Shown: positions 9,000 to 18,530, counted from the first letter of the stretch. The stretch is DNA of 64,000 nucleotides from Burkholderia pyrrocinia (GCF_003330765.1 NZ_CP024904.1:920906-984905); one strand, 5' to 3'. The notes: a model not told the origin generated them from the sequence alone. Numbers and translations are program-made.

Positions 9000-9035
9000 T
9001 GCATCGGCGAGGCGCAGCACGGAGGGAATCCAGTC

Positions 9036-10706
9036 ATGCAATCCGCGTCGGCGGCTTCGGCCGCACCCGTGACGATTTTCGCGGCACGCCGCGTCCTGAC
9101 GATGAACCCGGCGCAGCCGTCGGCCACGCACGTCGCCGTGCGCGACAGCCGCATCCTCGCGGTCGGCGACGCCGCCGACGCAGCGGCGTGGCCCGCGCGA
9201 TTCGGCGCGTGCATGCGTGACGACACGCTGCGCGACAAGGTGCTGATGCCCGGGCTCGTCGAAGGGCATTGCCACCTGATGGAAGGCGCGATGTGGGATG
9301 CCGTGTACGTCGGCTACTACGACCGGCGTGGCCCCGACGGCACGTTGTGGCCGGGCCTGCGCTCGCTCGACGCGGTGCTCGAGCGGCTCGCCGATGCCGA
9401 GCGCGCGATGACCGACGACGGCCCGCTGCTCGCGTGGGGCTTCGATCCGATCTTCTTCGGCACGGCGCGGCTGACAGTGCGCGAGCTCGACCGCGTGTCG
9501 GCACGCCGGCCGATCGCGATCCTGCATGCGAGCGTGCACCTGATGAACGTGAACGGCGCGATGCTTGCGCGCGCGAGCATCGACGAGGATACCGACATCG
9601 ACGGCGTGTCGCGCGATGCCGACGGCCGCCCGACCGGCGAGCTGCAGGAGTTCGCGGCGATGCTGCCGGTCTATCAGACGATCGGCGGCAAACTGGCGAT
9701 TTCCGCGAGCGAGAAGCCGCATGCGATCTGGAATTTCGGGCGCGTCGCGCAGCTCGCGGGCGTGACGACGGCCACCGATCTCGTCAACGACTTGTCGCCG
9801 GACGGCAACCGCACGCTGCACGAGGTCACCGCCGACGCCGACTATCCGGTGCGGATCGTGCCGGCCTTCGCGCCGCAGCGCAATCCGGCACGCTCGGCCG
9901 ACAGCGTGCTCGCGGCGATCGGGCGCAATACCGGCAAGCTGCATTTCGGGCCCGTGAAATTCATCGTCGATGGGTCGATCCAGGGCTTCACCGCGCGCGT
10001 GCGCTGGCCCGGCTACGCGGGCGGGCAGCCGAACGGGCTGTGGCTGATTCCGCCGTCGCAACTCGTCGACGTGTTCGAGCCGTACCATCGCGCGGGGCTG
10101 CAGCTGCACGTGCATACCAACGGCGACGAAGCGACCGACGTCGTGCTCGACGCGATGACGACGCTGCTCGCGCGTCATCCGCGCCCCGATCACCGCCATA
10201 CGCTGCAGCACTGCCAGATGGCGGACGCCGCGCAGCTCCGGCGCGTTCGCGCGCTCGGGATGTGCGTGAACTTCTTCGCGAATCATCTGTACTACTGGGG
10301 AGATGCGCATTACAGCCAGACCGTCGGCCCCGATCGTGCGAACCGGATGAATGCGGCCGGCTCCGCGCGGCGGCTCGGCATTCCATTCGCGCTGCACTCG
10401 GATGCGCCGATCACGCCGCTGAATCCGCTGTTCACCGCGTGGTGCGCGGTGCAGCGCGAGACGGCGTCCGGGCGCGTGCTCGGCGCAGGCGAGCGGCTTG
10501 CGGTCGACGATGCGCTGCATGCGATCACGCTCGGCGCGGCGTATACGTTGCGGATGGATCATCTCGTCGGCAGCATCGAGGTCGGCAAGTTCGCGGATTT
10601 CGCGGTGCTCGACGACGATCCGTCGGCTTGCGCGCCCGCGCGCCTGAAAGAACTGGCCGTGTGGGGCACCGTGCTCGGCGGACGCGTGTTCCGGTCGCCG
10701 CGATGA
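9036..10706 (+). CDS. Amidohydrolase family protein (YtcJ-like)
   Basis: A 556-residue metal-dependent amidohydrolase. The first metal site is H78-C-H80 in GLVEGHCHLMEG. Later expected ligand regions are HTLQHCQMAD and LHSDAPITP, and the C-terminal beta-sandwich returns with EVGKFADFAVLDDDP. This YtcJ-like subgroup includes N-substituted formamide deformylases and related hydrolases. A GGAGGG ribosome site precedes the start. The stop overlaps the CobW GTPase start (ATGA), coupling the two. The substrate is not evident. Confidence 0.85.
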   Translation: MQSASAASAAPVTIFAARRVLTMNPAQPSATHVAVRDSRILAVGDAADAAAWPARFGACMRDDTLRDKVLMPGLVEGHCHLMEGAMWDAVYVGYYDRRGPDGTLWPGLRSLDAVLERLADAERAMTDDGPLLAWGFDPIFFGTARLTVRELDRVSARRPIAILHASVHLMNVNGAMLARASIDEDTDIDGVSRDADGRPTGELQEFAAMLPVYQTIGGKLAISASEKPHAIWNFGRVAQLAGVTTATDLVNDLSPDGNRTLHEVTADADYPVRIVPAFAPQRNPARSADSVLAAIGRNTGKLHFGPVKFIVDGSIQGFTARVRWPGYAGGQPNGLWLIPPSQLVDVFEPYHRAGLQLHVHTNGDEATDVVLDAMTTLLARHPRPDHRHTLQHCQMADAAQLRRVRALGMCVNFFANHLYYWGDAHYSQTVGPDRANRMNAAGSARRLGIPFALHSDAPITPLNPLFTAWCAVQRETASGRVLGAGERLAVDDALHAITLGAAYTLRMDHLVGSIEVGKFADFAVLDDDPSACAPARLKELAVWGTVLGGRVFRSPR

Positions 10707-11728
10707 GTGCGCATGCCGCGGCCACTGCGACTGCGATCGCACCGATCGACCTCGCGGTGGTCGGTGGCTATCTCGGTGCGGGCAAGACGACGCTCGTCAA
10801 CGCGATCCTGCAGGCGCCGCATGGCCGGCGCATCGCGGTGCTCGTCAACGATTTCGGCGCGGTGAACATCGATGCGCGCCTCGTGCGCGCGCGCGGCGAC
10901 GACGTAATCGAACTCGACAACGGTTGCATCTGCTGCACGATCGGCGGCGCGCTCGTCGATGCACTGTCGCGCGTCGCGACGCGCGACGTGCGACCCGAAC
11001 TGCTGCTCGTCGAAGCGAGCGGCGTGGCCGATCCCGCGAAGATCGCGCAGATCGGACTGCTGAACGGTGCCTTCCGGTTGACGTCGGTGCTTGTCGTCGC
11101 CGATGCACTGGCGTGGCGCGACACGCTGGCCGATCCGCTCGTCGGCGCGATGGCGCAGCGCCAGCTCGACGGCGCGGGCGCGATCGTCGTGACCAAGCTC
11201 GACCGGCTTGCGCCGGCGCAGCGCGACGCGGTGCTCGACGACGTGCGCACGTGTGCGCCGACCGATATCGTTGTCGCGGCACGGCATGGCGAGATTCCGC
11301 TCGCGCTGCTGTTCGACGCGGCGGTGCCCGATCGCCGAAACAGGTCGGATCTCGCGCGCATGCGCCGGCCGATCGGTCGTGACGCGATGCCGGCGTTCGC
11401 GAGCGTCACCGTCGCCGTGCCGGAGGTGCTCGACAAGGCGCGCTTGCGTGCGTGGCTGAAGGCGTTGCCGCGCACGATCCTGCGCGCGAAAGGCATCGTG
11501 CGCATGGCCGATGCGGATGGTGCGGTCGGCACGCGCGTCTGTCAGGTCGCCGCGCGGCGCATCCGGTTCTCGTCGATGGAAGACGAAGGCCTGGCCGCGC
11601 ACGAAGGGGACGGCGTCATGGTGTTCATCGGGATCATCGATGCTGCTACGGAAGCCGGGTTGCGCGACGGCATCGTGCAATGCAGCGTGGCCGCCGGGAC
11701 GGTTGCGATGACATCGAACGTCGATTGA
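10703..11728 (+). CDS. CobW/COG0523 family metal-chaperone GTPase
   Basis: A 341-residue G3E GTPase. Walker A is GYLGAGKT at residues 22-29. The CxCC metal-binding motif, CICC, is at 75-78 within LDNGCICCTI, and the guanine-specificity motif TKLD follows. The C-terminal CobW domain is present (RAKGIVRMAD). COG0523 proteins use GTP hydrolysis to load Zn, Co or Fe into client enzymes. Its ATG overlaps the stop of the amidohydrolase, so that enzyme is the likely client; this is inferred from position. Confidence 0.88.
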   Translation: MSAHAAATATAIAPIDLAVVGGYLGAGKTTLVNAILQAPHGRRIAVLVNDFGAVNIDARLVRARGDDVIELDNGCICCTIGGALVDALSRVATRDVRPELLLVEASGVADPAKIAQIGLLNGAFRLTSVLVVADALAWRDTLADPLVGAMAQRQLDGAGAIVVTKLDRLAPAQRDAVLDDVRTCAPTDIVVAARHGEIPLALLFDAAVPDRRNRSDLARMRRPIGRDAMPAFASVTVAVPEVLDKARLRAWLKALPRTILRAKGIVRMADADGAVGTRVCQVAARRIRFSSMEDEGLAAHEGDGVMVFIGIIDAATEAGLRDGIVQCSVAAGTVAMTSNVD

Positions 11729-11859
11729 TCGGCGTCGCGCATTCGGGTTACGCTTCGGCGGGCGACGGCATGCGCCGCATGCCGGGCCGGGCATTTTTAC
11801 CTCGAACGTCGCGGGCACGTAGCTTCTACAGGCCCGCGACCCAGCGACGATCCAAGCCG

Positions 11860-12942
11860 ATGACCATCCAGAACCGATCGAATGCTCGCGCCGACGAGCG
11901 AGGGCAGGCCGCGATTCCCGCACGCGGCGCGCGGCGCACGAACCTGCGCTCCGTCGCGGCGGCCGCGCTGCTGACGTTATTGCCGATCGCCGCGCACGCG
12001 GCCGGCTTCGACTGCGCGAAGGCCGCTTCGCCGACCGAGAAGACGATCTGCGCGGACGCCGCAGTGTCGAAGCTCGACGGCGACTTGGCGACGGCGTGGA
12101 AGAAGGCGCTTGCGAAAGGCGGCGATACGGCCGCGCTGAAGGCCGCGCAGTTGAAATGGCTGAAGCAGCGTGACCAGTGCGGTAGCGACGCGCCGTGCCT
12201 GGGCGACCGCTACCGCGAACGGCTCGCGAGCCTGAGCGGCACACCGCTTGCCGCCGACCGCTGGCAGCAAACGTGGTACCTGACGAGCGACAACCCGTCG
12301 TTCGGCGGCGTGCTGACGTTCACCGGTACGGCGCCGCGCCTTCATTTCGAGCTGGGCGGCAACAACGGCGCGAATACTGGCGGGCTCGACGGCGACGTCG
12401 TGTTGCACGGCGACAGCGGCACCTACCGCCAGGACAAATGCCGGCTCGATTTCGACCGGAAAGGCGGACGCATCCGCGTCACGCAACAGGGCGCGGATGT
12501 CGATTGCGGCGCCGGCGCGGGCGTCGTCTATGCGGGCAACTACGTGACCGCGTCGCAGTTACAGGCCAAACCGCCGGCCGATCTGCTGAGCCTCAAGGTC
12601 GTGACCGACGCGACGCAGAACGCGATCGCGCACAAGTTGCTCGGCACCGACTATCCGGTGCTCGTCGACATGGTCAACTACAGCGCCGACGAAAAGGATC
12701 TCGACGGGTTGAACGCGCGCGTGAAATCGTATTGGGTGCGCGGCATCGCGACGACGAACGCGGCGATCGTGATGAGCCGCGGCGCCGATCTGTGGATCGG
12801 GCTGCTCGTGTTCGACGCGCAGGACAAGGTCCGGATGCGCTATTACTCGAACGCGCAGGCGTGGAAAAAGACCGTGCCGAAGACCCTCCGCGCATGGCAC
12901 GACAATCTCGACAAGACACTGCCGATCGACGTGATGCAGTGA
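11860..12942 (+). CDS. Secreted LprI-like (DUF1311) domain protein
   Basis: A 360-residue protein with a signal peptide after a long basic N-terminus (hydrophobic core AAALLTLLPIAAHA). The first mature domain has the lysozyme-inhibitor LprI/DUF1311 pattern: FDCAKAASPTEKTICAD, QLKWLKQRDQC and CLGDRYRERL, with paired cysteines. The remaining 240 residues have no domain I recognise. It is probably periplasmic. It stands alone, converging on the LacI gene. Confidence 0.75.
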   Translation: MTIQNRSNARADERGQAAIPARGARRTNLRSVAAAALLTLLPIAAHAAGFDCAKAASPTEKTICADAAVSKLDGDLATAWKKALAKGGDTAALKAAQLKWLKQRDQCGSDAPCLGDRYRERLASLSGTPLAADRWQQTWYLTSDNPSFGGVLTFTGTAPRLHFELGGNNGANTGGLDGDVVLHGDSGTYRQDKCRLDFDRKGGRIRVTQQGADVDCGAGAGVVYAGNYVTASQLQAKPPADLLSLKVVTDATQNAIAHKLLGTDYPVLVDMVNYSADEKDLDGLNARVKSYWVRGIATTNAAIVMSRGADLWIGLLVFDAQDKVRMRYYSNAQAWKKTVPKTLRAWHDNLDKTLPIDVMQ

Positions 12943-12943
12943 G

Positions 12944-12969
12944 CGGGCGGGGCGGCCGGCAGCCGCCCG
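12944..12969. terminator. GC hairpin between convergent genes
   Basis: Arms CGGGCGG (12944-12950) and CCGCCCG (12963-12969) lie between the ends of the LprI-like gene and the LacI gene. There is no T-run, so termination is only suggested by position. Confidence 0.4.
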
Positions 12970-12977
12970 GCGCGCGT

Positions 12978-14063
12978 TCATTGTTTGCGCGATGCGCGCG
13001 CCTGCGCCGGTGGTGCGGCCGATTCCCGCGTGCGCAACTCGGGCAGCACGGCACAACCGGGCCCCGTTGCGCCGTTTTCGAGCGCGTCGAGCAACGCATG
13101 CGCGGCCTGGCGTCCGATCGCATCGGTGTCGACCCACATCGTCGTCAGCGGCGGGCGAATCTCGCGCGCGAGCGCGATGTCGTCGAACCCGGTGATCGAC
13201 AATTGCGCGGGCACGTCGATGCCGAGCGCCTGCGCCTCGAGCAATGCGCCGAGCGCGAGCGCGTCGTTGCCGCAGATCACGGCCGTCGGCCGCGTCGCCG
13301 CGTCGCTGTCGGCGATGGCGCGCAGGCTCGCCCGCCCGAACGCGATCGTGGCCGCGCCTTCGTGCTGATGCACGGGGCGCACCGCGAGCCCGTGCGCGGC
13401 AAGCGTGTCGTGAATGCCGCGCAGGCGGGCCTGGACGCGGTCGTTGTCGGCCGACGGCTGCATGATGATCGCGAAATCGCGGTGGCCGAGGTCGAGCAGG
13501 TGGGTGGTGAGCCGCGCGAACGCCGCGCGGTTGTCGAAGCCGATGCAGCAGTGCGGGCTGTCGTCGCGATACGCATACGTGACGACGTACGGCACGCGAT
13601 GCATCGCAAGCAGTTCGAACAGTTCCGGCGGATACGCTTCGCCGACCAGCGACACGGCTTCCACGCCGCGTGACAGCATCGCGCGCACCTGGGCCAGCGC
13701 CTGCGCGGGATCGTAGTTCGAGCAGCCCAGAAACAGCGTGATGCCGTGCTCCGCCATGACCGCCTGCATGCCCGCGACCTGCGACGCGAACACCTGGTCG
13801 TCGAGCGTCGGAATGATCGCGCCCGTGATGTGGGTGCGCGTGGACGCGAGCGCGCGGCCGGCCGCATTCGGAATCCAGTTCAGTGCGCGCGCCGCGTCGC
13901 GCACGCGCTGCTGCACGTCGGCCGACACCTTGCCGGGATCGTTGTAGACGCGCGAGACGGTCGCGGTCGACACGCCGGCCAGCTTCGCGACATCGCCGAG
14001 CACCGAGCGGCCGCTGCCGCGGCGCGCACGCGACGCGCCGCCGCGGGACGGGGGCGTGCTCAT
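12978..14063 (-). CDS. LacI family transcriptional repressor
   Basis: A 361-residue LacI/GalR regulator. The helix-turn-helix is at about residues 20-65 (VLGDVAKLAGVSTATVSRV), followed by the hinge and a periplasmic-binding-protein-like sugar domain ending in the ITGFDDIALAREIRPPLTT block typical of the family. It is divergent from the kinase-transporter-aldolase operon, and two LacI-type palindromes lie in the gap. It probably represses that operon until a sugar or sugar-acid inducer binds. Confidence 0.92.
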   Translation of the reverse strand: MSTPPSRGGASRARRGSGRSVLGDVAKLAGVSTATVSRVYNDPGKVSADVQQRVRDAARALNWIPNAAGRALASTRTHITGAIIPTLDDQVFASQVAGMQAVMAEHGITLFLGCSNYDPAQALAQVRAMLSRGVEAVSLVGEAYPPELFELLAMHRVPYVVTYAYRDDSPHCCIGFDNRAAFARLTTHLLDLGHRDFAIIMQPSADNDRVQARLRGIHDTLAAHGLAVRPVHQHEGAATIAFGRASLRAIADSDAATRPTAVICGNDALALGALLEAQALGIDVPAQLSITGFDDIALAREIRPPLTTMWVDTDAIGRQAAHALLDALENGATGPGCAVLPELRTRESAAPPAQARASRKQ

Positions 14064-14173
14064 CGGCGGTCTCCCGGCGCGGCGGCCCCGCCGGAGCCGC
14101 GCGTTGTCAAAAGCGTCATTGTTTACCCTCGATTCTTGATGGTCCCGCTTGCATTCCCGTTCGAGCCTGTGAG

Positions 14174-14190
14174 AATGTAAGCGCTATCTT
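14174..14190. promoter_or_regulatory. LacI-type operator, distal copy
   Basis: AATGTAAGCGCTATCTT contains the same AATGTAAGCG left half as the proximal operator, with the central GCGC typical of LacI sites and a degenerate right half. It lies about 110 bases upstream of the lacI start and 115 bases before the kinase start, allowing looping between two operators. Confidence 0.55.
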
Positions 14191-14281
14191 GATGCTGTTC
14201 CGTATTATGTCAGACACATATCCCATCCACATTGCAAAGTTTTCATCGACGACGGCCTTCCTGGCCATTTTGTCCGGCTCA

Positions 14282-14299
14282 AATGTAAGCGGTTACATT
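14282..14299. promoter_or_regulatory. LacI-type operator overlapping the kinase ribosome site
   Basis: AATGTAA-GCGG-TTACATT has perfect 7-base arms around a 4-base GC-rich centre. It ends 5 bases before the kinase ATG, so a bound repressor would block the promoter exit and the ribosome site. Confidence 0.75.
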
Positions 14300-14304
14300 C
14301 GGAA

Positions 14305-15231
14305 ATGAACGACGCCCATTCACCGCGTATCGCTGTCGTCGGCAGCGTGAACATCGACCTCGTCACCCACGCGCCGCGCCTGCCGGTGCCGGGCGAAACG
14401 CTGCTCGGCACCGATTTCCAGACCGTTCACGGCGGCAAGGGTGCGAACCAGGCGGTTGCCGCCGCGCGCCTGGGCGTGTCGGTCGCGATGATCGGCTGCG
14501 TCGGCGACGACGCGTTCGGTGCGCGCCTGCACGGCGCGCTGGCGGCGGAGCGCATCGACGTGACGCATCTGCATCGCGTCGGCGGCACGGCGACCGGGGT
14601 TGCCGCGATCACGGTCGACGACAGCGGCGCGAACAGCATCGTCGTCGTGCCCGGCGCGAATGCGTGCCTCGATGCCGACCGGATCGACGCGGCGCGCGAA
14701 ACGATCGCCGGGGCGGCGCTGCTCGTCTGCCAGTTGGAAGTGCCGCTCGCCACCGTTGCGCGCGCAATTGCCTGCGCGACCGCGCATCACACGCCGGTGC
14801 TGCTCAATCCCGCACCCGCGCAGCCGCTGCTAGATGCGTTGCTGGCGCGGATCGACTACCTCGTTGTCAACGAAACCGAAGCCGAGTCGCTGACCGGCAT
14901 CGCCGTGGGCGACGATGCGTCGGCCGTGCGCGCCGCCGATGCGCTGTGCGCAAAGGGCGTCGGCAACGTGCTGGTCACGCTCGGCGCGCGCGGCGTCTGC
15001 TGGCGCGGCAGCGCAGGGAACGGCCGGCATCGTGCGATGACGGTGGTCGCCGTCGATACGACCGCGGCCGGCGACACGTTCGTCGGCGGGTTCGCGGCCG
15101 CCCGCGCAGGCGGCGCGTCGATGGACGACGCGATCGGCTTCGGCCAGCGTGCGGCCGCAATCAGCGTCACGCGCTACGGCGCGCAGACCTCGATCCCGAC
15201 GCGCGAAGAAGTGGCACGTATGAACGCCTAG
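14305..15231 (+). CDS. Ribokinase-like sugar kinase (PfkB family)
   Basis: A 308-residue PfkB carbohydrate kinase. The N-terminal family signature is GGKGANQAVAAARLG near residues 43-57; the C-terminal ATP and catalytic signature DTTAAGDTFVGGFA carries the catalytic Asp. It phosphorylates a sugar or sugar acid in the cytoplasm. It is the first gene of an operon with an MFS transporter and a DapA-family aldolase, repressed by the divergent LacI protein. The operon looks like uptake, phosphorylation and aldol cleavage, but the sugar is not identifiable. Confidence 0.88.
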   Translation: MNDAHSPRIAVVGSVNIDLVTHAPRLPVPGETLLGTDFQTVHGGKGANQAVAAARLGVSVAMIGCVGDDAFGARLHGALAAERIDVTHLHRVGGTATGVAAITVDDSGANSIVVVPGANACLDADRIDAARETIAGAALLVCQLEVPLATVARAIACATAHHTPVLLNPAPAQPLLDALLARIDYLVVNETEAESLTGIAVGDDASAVRAADALCAKGVGNVLVTLGARGVCWRGSAGNGRHRAMTVVAVDTTAAGDTFVGGFAAARAGGASMDDAIGFGQRAAAISVTRYGAQTSIPTREEVARMNA

Positions 15232-15291
15232 ATTCCGCAAGCGACGGAACGGCCGGACCCGGCCGATACCAGTGACATGGAGACAATCGTA

Positions 15292-16611
15292 ATGAGCGAA
15301 AACCAAACTGTTCCGCACGCGCCGCCGCGTATCCGGCGCGGGCAACGCATCGCGCTCGCGCTGTTGATGGCGAGCGGGATCGTCAACTATCTCGATCGCG
15401 GCACGCTGGCCGTCGCGAGCTCGGCGATCCGGGGCGATCTCGGGTTGTCGCTCGCGCAGATGGGGCTGCTGCTGTCGGCGTTCTCGTGGAGCTATGCGTT
15501 GTGCCAGTTTCCCGTCGGCGGGCTCGTCGATCGCATCGGTCCGCGCTGGCTGCTCGGCATCGGGCTGATCGTCTGGTCGTTCGCGCAAGCGGCGGGCGGC
15601 ATCGTGTCCACCTTCGGCTGGTTCATCGTCGCGCGCATCGCGCTCGGCATCGGCGAGGCGCCGCAGTTCCCGTCGGCCGCGCGGGTCGTGAGCAACTGGT
15701 TTCCGCTGCGCGCGCGCGGCACGCCGACCGGGATCTTCAATGCCGCGTCGCCGCTCGGCACCGCGCTCGCGCCGTTGCTGCTGGCGATCCTCGTTGCGTC
15801 GTTCGACTGGCGCTGGGCGTTCGTTGCGACGGGCGCACTCGGGCTCGTCGTCGCCGTCGTATGGTTTGCGCTGTACCGCGATCCGGTGCGTGCGGAATTG
15901 ACCGCGGCCGAGCGTGGTTATCTCGATGCCGATGCACAGACCGCGGTTGCGGCGCCGAAACTGACCTTCGCCGAATGGCGCAGCCTGTTCTCGCACGGCA
16001 CGACCTGGGGGATGCTGATCGGCTTTTTCGGGTCCGTGTACCTGAACTGGGTCTACCTGACCTGGCTGCCCGGGTACCTGACGATGGAGCGCCACATGAG
16101 CCTGATCCGGACCGGGTTTGCCGCATCGGTGCCGTTCCTGTGCGGGTTCGTCGGCTCGCTGGTCGCCGGCTGGCTGTCGGATCTGGTCACGCGTCGCAGC
16201 CGTTCGCCGGTCGTGAGCCGGCGCAACGCAGTGGTGGTCGCGATGCTCGGCATGGTCGCGTTCACGATCCCGGCCGCGCTCGTGCAGAGCAACGCAGTTG
16301 CGCTCGCATGCATTTCGGTCGTGATCTTTCTCGCCAACGCGGCGTCGGCCTGCTCGTGGGCGCTCGCGACGGCGGCCGCGCCGCCGAGCCGTATCGCGTC
16401 GCTCGGCGCGATCCAGAATTTCGGCGGTTTCATCGGCGGTGCGCTTGCGCCTATCCTGACGGGCGTCATTGCGCAGAAGTGGTCGTTCGTGCCGGCGCTG
16501 CTGACCGCCGCGGCGATCGCGTTCGCCGGCGCGATGGCCTACTTGCTGCTGGTGCGCAAGCCGATTCCCGAGCAGGCCGCGAACGCCACGTCGGGACCGT
16601 TGCCGGCCTGA
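15292..16611 (+). CDS. MFS transporter (sugar-acid symporter type)
   Basis: A 439-residue major facilitator with 12 membrane segments. The N-terminal half has SGIVNYLDRGTLAVAS, close to the anion:cation symporter group (GudP, ExuT, galactonate transporters). I take the ATG at 15292 because GGAG lies 9 bases upstream; an ATG at 15277 overlaps that site. It lies between the kinase and the aldolase gene and probably imports their substrate. Confidence 0.86.
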   Translation: MSENQTVPHAPPRIRRGQRIALALLMASGIVNYLDRGTLAVASSAIRGDLGLSLAQMGLLLSAFSWSYALCQFPVGGLVDRIGPRWLLGIGLIVWSFAQAAGGIVSTFGWFIVARIALGIGEAPQFPSAARVVSNWFPLRARGTPTGIFNAASPLGTALAPLLLAILVASFDWRWAFVATGALGLVVAVVWFALYRDPVRAELTAAERGYLDADAQTAVAAPKLTFAEWRSLFSHGTTWGMLIGFFGSVYLNWVYLTWLPGYLTMERHMSLIRTGFAASVPFLCGFVGSLVAGWLSDLVTRRSRSPVVSRRNAVVVAMLGMVAFTIPAALVQSNAVALACISVVIFLANAASACSWALATAAAPPSRIASLGAIQNFGGFIGGALAPILTGVIAQKWSFVPALLTAAAIAFAGAMAYLLLVRKPIPEQAANATSGPLPA

Positions 16612-16655
16612 GCACGCTGCTGGCACCACGCATTCATTGAAGGAAGGAGAAACAG

Positions 16656-17603
16656 ATGCAACACCAGCAGCAATCGAGCGTAACCATCGAGGGGATCGTG
16701 CCGGTCATGCTGACGCCGTTCGACGACGCCGGCGCGATCGACTACGCGGGGCTCGAGCGGCTCATCGAATGGTATCTGGCGCACGGTTCGGATGCGTTGT
16801 TCGCGGTGGCGCAATCGAGCGAGATGCAGTTCCTGAGTCTTGCCGAACGCGCGGAACTGGCGCGCTTCGTGGTCGAGCGGGTGGCCGGGCGCGTGCCCGT
16901 GGTCGCGTCCGGGCACATCAGCGACGATCTCGACGCGCAGGTCGCCGAGCTGTGCGCGGCGGCCGAATCGGGCGCGCAGGGTGTCGTGCTCGTGACCAAC
17001 CGCCTCGATCCGCAGCGCAAGGGCAGCGCCGCGTTGCTCGACCATCTTCACCGGCTGCTCGCGCGATTGCCGTCGGATCTGCCGCTCGGCCTGTATGAGT
17101 GTCCGGCGCCTTACCGGCGGCTCCTGTCCGATGACGAATTGCGCGCGTGCATCGACACGGGCCGGTTCGTGATGCTCAAGGACGTGAGCTGCGACCTGGA
17201 GACGGTGAAGCGGCGTGTCGCGCTCGCCGCGGGATCGCCGCTGAAGATCCTGAACGCGAACGCCGCGATTGCGTGGGACGCGATGAAGGCGGGTTCCGCC
17301 GGCTTCAACGGCGTGTTCACCAACTTCCACCCGGATCTCTACCGGTGGTTGCGCACGCAAGGAGACACGAATCCGGCGCTGGCCGACGAGCTCTCGACGT
17401 TCCTGGTGGTCTCGGCGGTGTCGGAGGCGCTGGGCTACCCGGCGCTCGCGAAGCTCTACCATCAGCGGATCGGCACCTTCGGGTCGATCCGTTGCCGCGC
17501 GATCGACTACGACGTGCGCGAACGATTCTGGGCGCTCGACGCGGTGCTCGACAAGATCGTGGCCGGAACCGAGCATTTCCGCCGGCGGATCGCTGCGCAG
17601 TAG
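16656..17603 (+). CDS. DapA/NanA superfamily aldolase
   Basis: A 315-residue (beta/alpha)8 protein. The Schiff-base lysine is K175 in VMLKDVS; the catalytic Tyr is Y147 in LGLYECPAP. The usual GTTGE segment is replaced by AQSSEMQ. That points to a sugar-acid or 2-keto acid lyase rather than true dihydrodipicolinate synthase. An AAGGAAGGAG ribosome site precedes the ATG. It is the third gene of the LacI-controlled operon. Confidence 0.85.
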   Translation: MQHQQQSSVTIEGIVPVMLTPFDDAGAIDYAGLERLIEWYLAHGSDALFAVAQSSEMQFLSLAERAELARFVVERVAGRVPVVASGHISDDLDAQVAELCAAAESGAQGVVLVTNRLDPQRKGSAALLDHLHRLLARLPSDLPLGLYECPAPYRRLLSDDELRACIDTGRFVMLKDVSCDLETVKRRVALAAGSPLKILNANAAIAWDAMKAGSAGFNGVFTNFHPDLYRWLRTQGDTNPALADELSTFLVVSAVSEALGYPALAKLYHQRIGTFGSIRCRAIDYDVRERFWALDAVLDKIVAGTEHFRRRIAAQ

Positions 17604-18052
17604 CGGGCGCGGCCGCGCGGTGTCGACGGCGCGCCGGCATCGCCCTGGATGGCTCGAACCCGGCGCCGCGTTCGGGCCGCGTGCGCAACCCGACGAAACC
17701 GCCGGGATCTCCGGTAGCGTCGACGGCGGCAAAGCCGCCTGCCGCGGGCGTGCCGCCACGCGAGCCGTGAAGCTCCGCATCAGCCTTGTTGTTTTCGATT
17801 GTCCACTTTTTCGAGACAGCGAATCATGTTTTGACGGATTGATGATTTGCCGCGAGACAGTAGACTGCACCCGTGCTTCGCCAGAACCGATCCGGAGCGC
17901 GCCACGAAGGCGCGCCCGGACGGATTCTTCGGCGGCGGGCCAGACGGCTTGCCGACCGATTGCGCGAGGAGTGGTTCGTTGCCGACCTGATTCGCCGATT
18001 CGGCGCGCATCGGCAGCGGATGCATCAAACCGTCAATTCAAGGGTGATTGCT
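17604..18052. other. Intergenic region before doxX
   Basis: 449 bases without a convincing gene. A hairpin with GCGCGCC/GGCGCGC arms and an ACGAA loop lies at 17897-17915. An AT-richer patch around 17785-17860 may hold the doxX promoter. Nothing else was recognised. Confidence 0.4.
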
Positions 18053-18466
18053 ATGCGTTACGTTTCGCTGGAGTCGAAGAAGGACGAGCTGCTGCTGGCG
18101 GCTCGCGTGCTGATGATGATCCTGTTCGTGCTGTTCGGCTGGCAGAAGCTGAACGGTTTTTCGGGCACGGTCGCGTACATGGCGTCGACGGGGAACCCGG
18201 CGCCCGAACTGGCGGCCGCGATCGCGGTGGCGGTCGAACTGGCCGGCGGCGTGCTGATCGCGATCGGCTTCTATACGCGTCCGCTCGCACTGGTGTTCGC
18301 CGCCTATACGCTCGCGACCGCGCTGATCGGCCATCGCTACTGGGCGCTGCAGGGGATGGACCAGTACATGGCGATGATCAACTTCTACAAGAACGTGAGC
18401 ATCATCGGCGGATTGCTGTTGCTCGCGCTGAGCGGGCCGGGGCGGTATTCGTTCGACCGGAAGTAA
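18053..18466 (+). CDS. DoxX family membrane protein
   Basis: A 137-residue protein with four membrane segments. The DoxX pattern is present: LFGWQKLNGFSGTVAYMAS early, then ELAGGVLIAIGFYTRPLAL and a final GRYSFDRK. DoxX-type proteins are associated with thiosulfate or quinone-linked redox reactions and with thiol stress, but this member has no specific clue. AGGG precedes the ATG by 8 bases. A terminator follows closely, so it is probably a single-gene unit. Confidence 0.82.
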   Translation: MRYVSLESKKDELLLAARVLMMILFVLFGWQKLNGFSGTVAYMASTGNPAPELAAAIAVAVELAGGVLIAIGFYTRPLALVFAAYTLATALIGHRYWALQGMDQYMAMINFYKNVSIIGGLLLLALSGPGRYSFDRK

Positions 18467-18497
18467 AGCAGAGCGAAATTTCTGTTCGGTGTGACAG

Positions 18498-18530
18498 GCC
18501 CGGTGCGCGGATGTGCACCGGGCTTTGTTT
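18498..18530 (+). terminator. Rho-independent terminator after doxX
   Basis: A 9-base-pair stem, GCCCGGTGC with GCACCGGGC, closes an 8-base loop and is followed directly by TTTGTTT. Confidence 0.85.

Noticed and set aside
7608..10742. A 1044-codon open frame on the minus strand
   Set aside because: It is antisense to the symporter and amidohydrolase genes. Its Arg/His/Gln-rich composition is typical of the complementary frame in high-GC DNA, with no domains.
14830..16629. A 599-codon minus-strand frame opposite the sugar kinase and MFS genes
   Set aside because: Same reason: low-complexity Arg/Asp/His composition and no ribosome site or motif.
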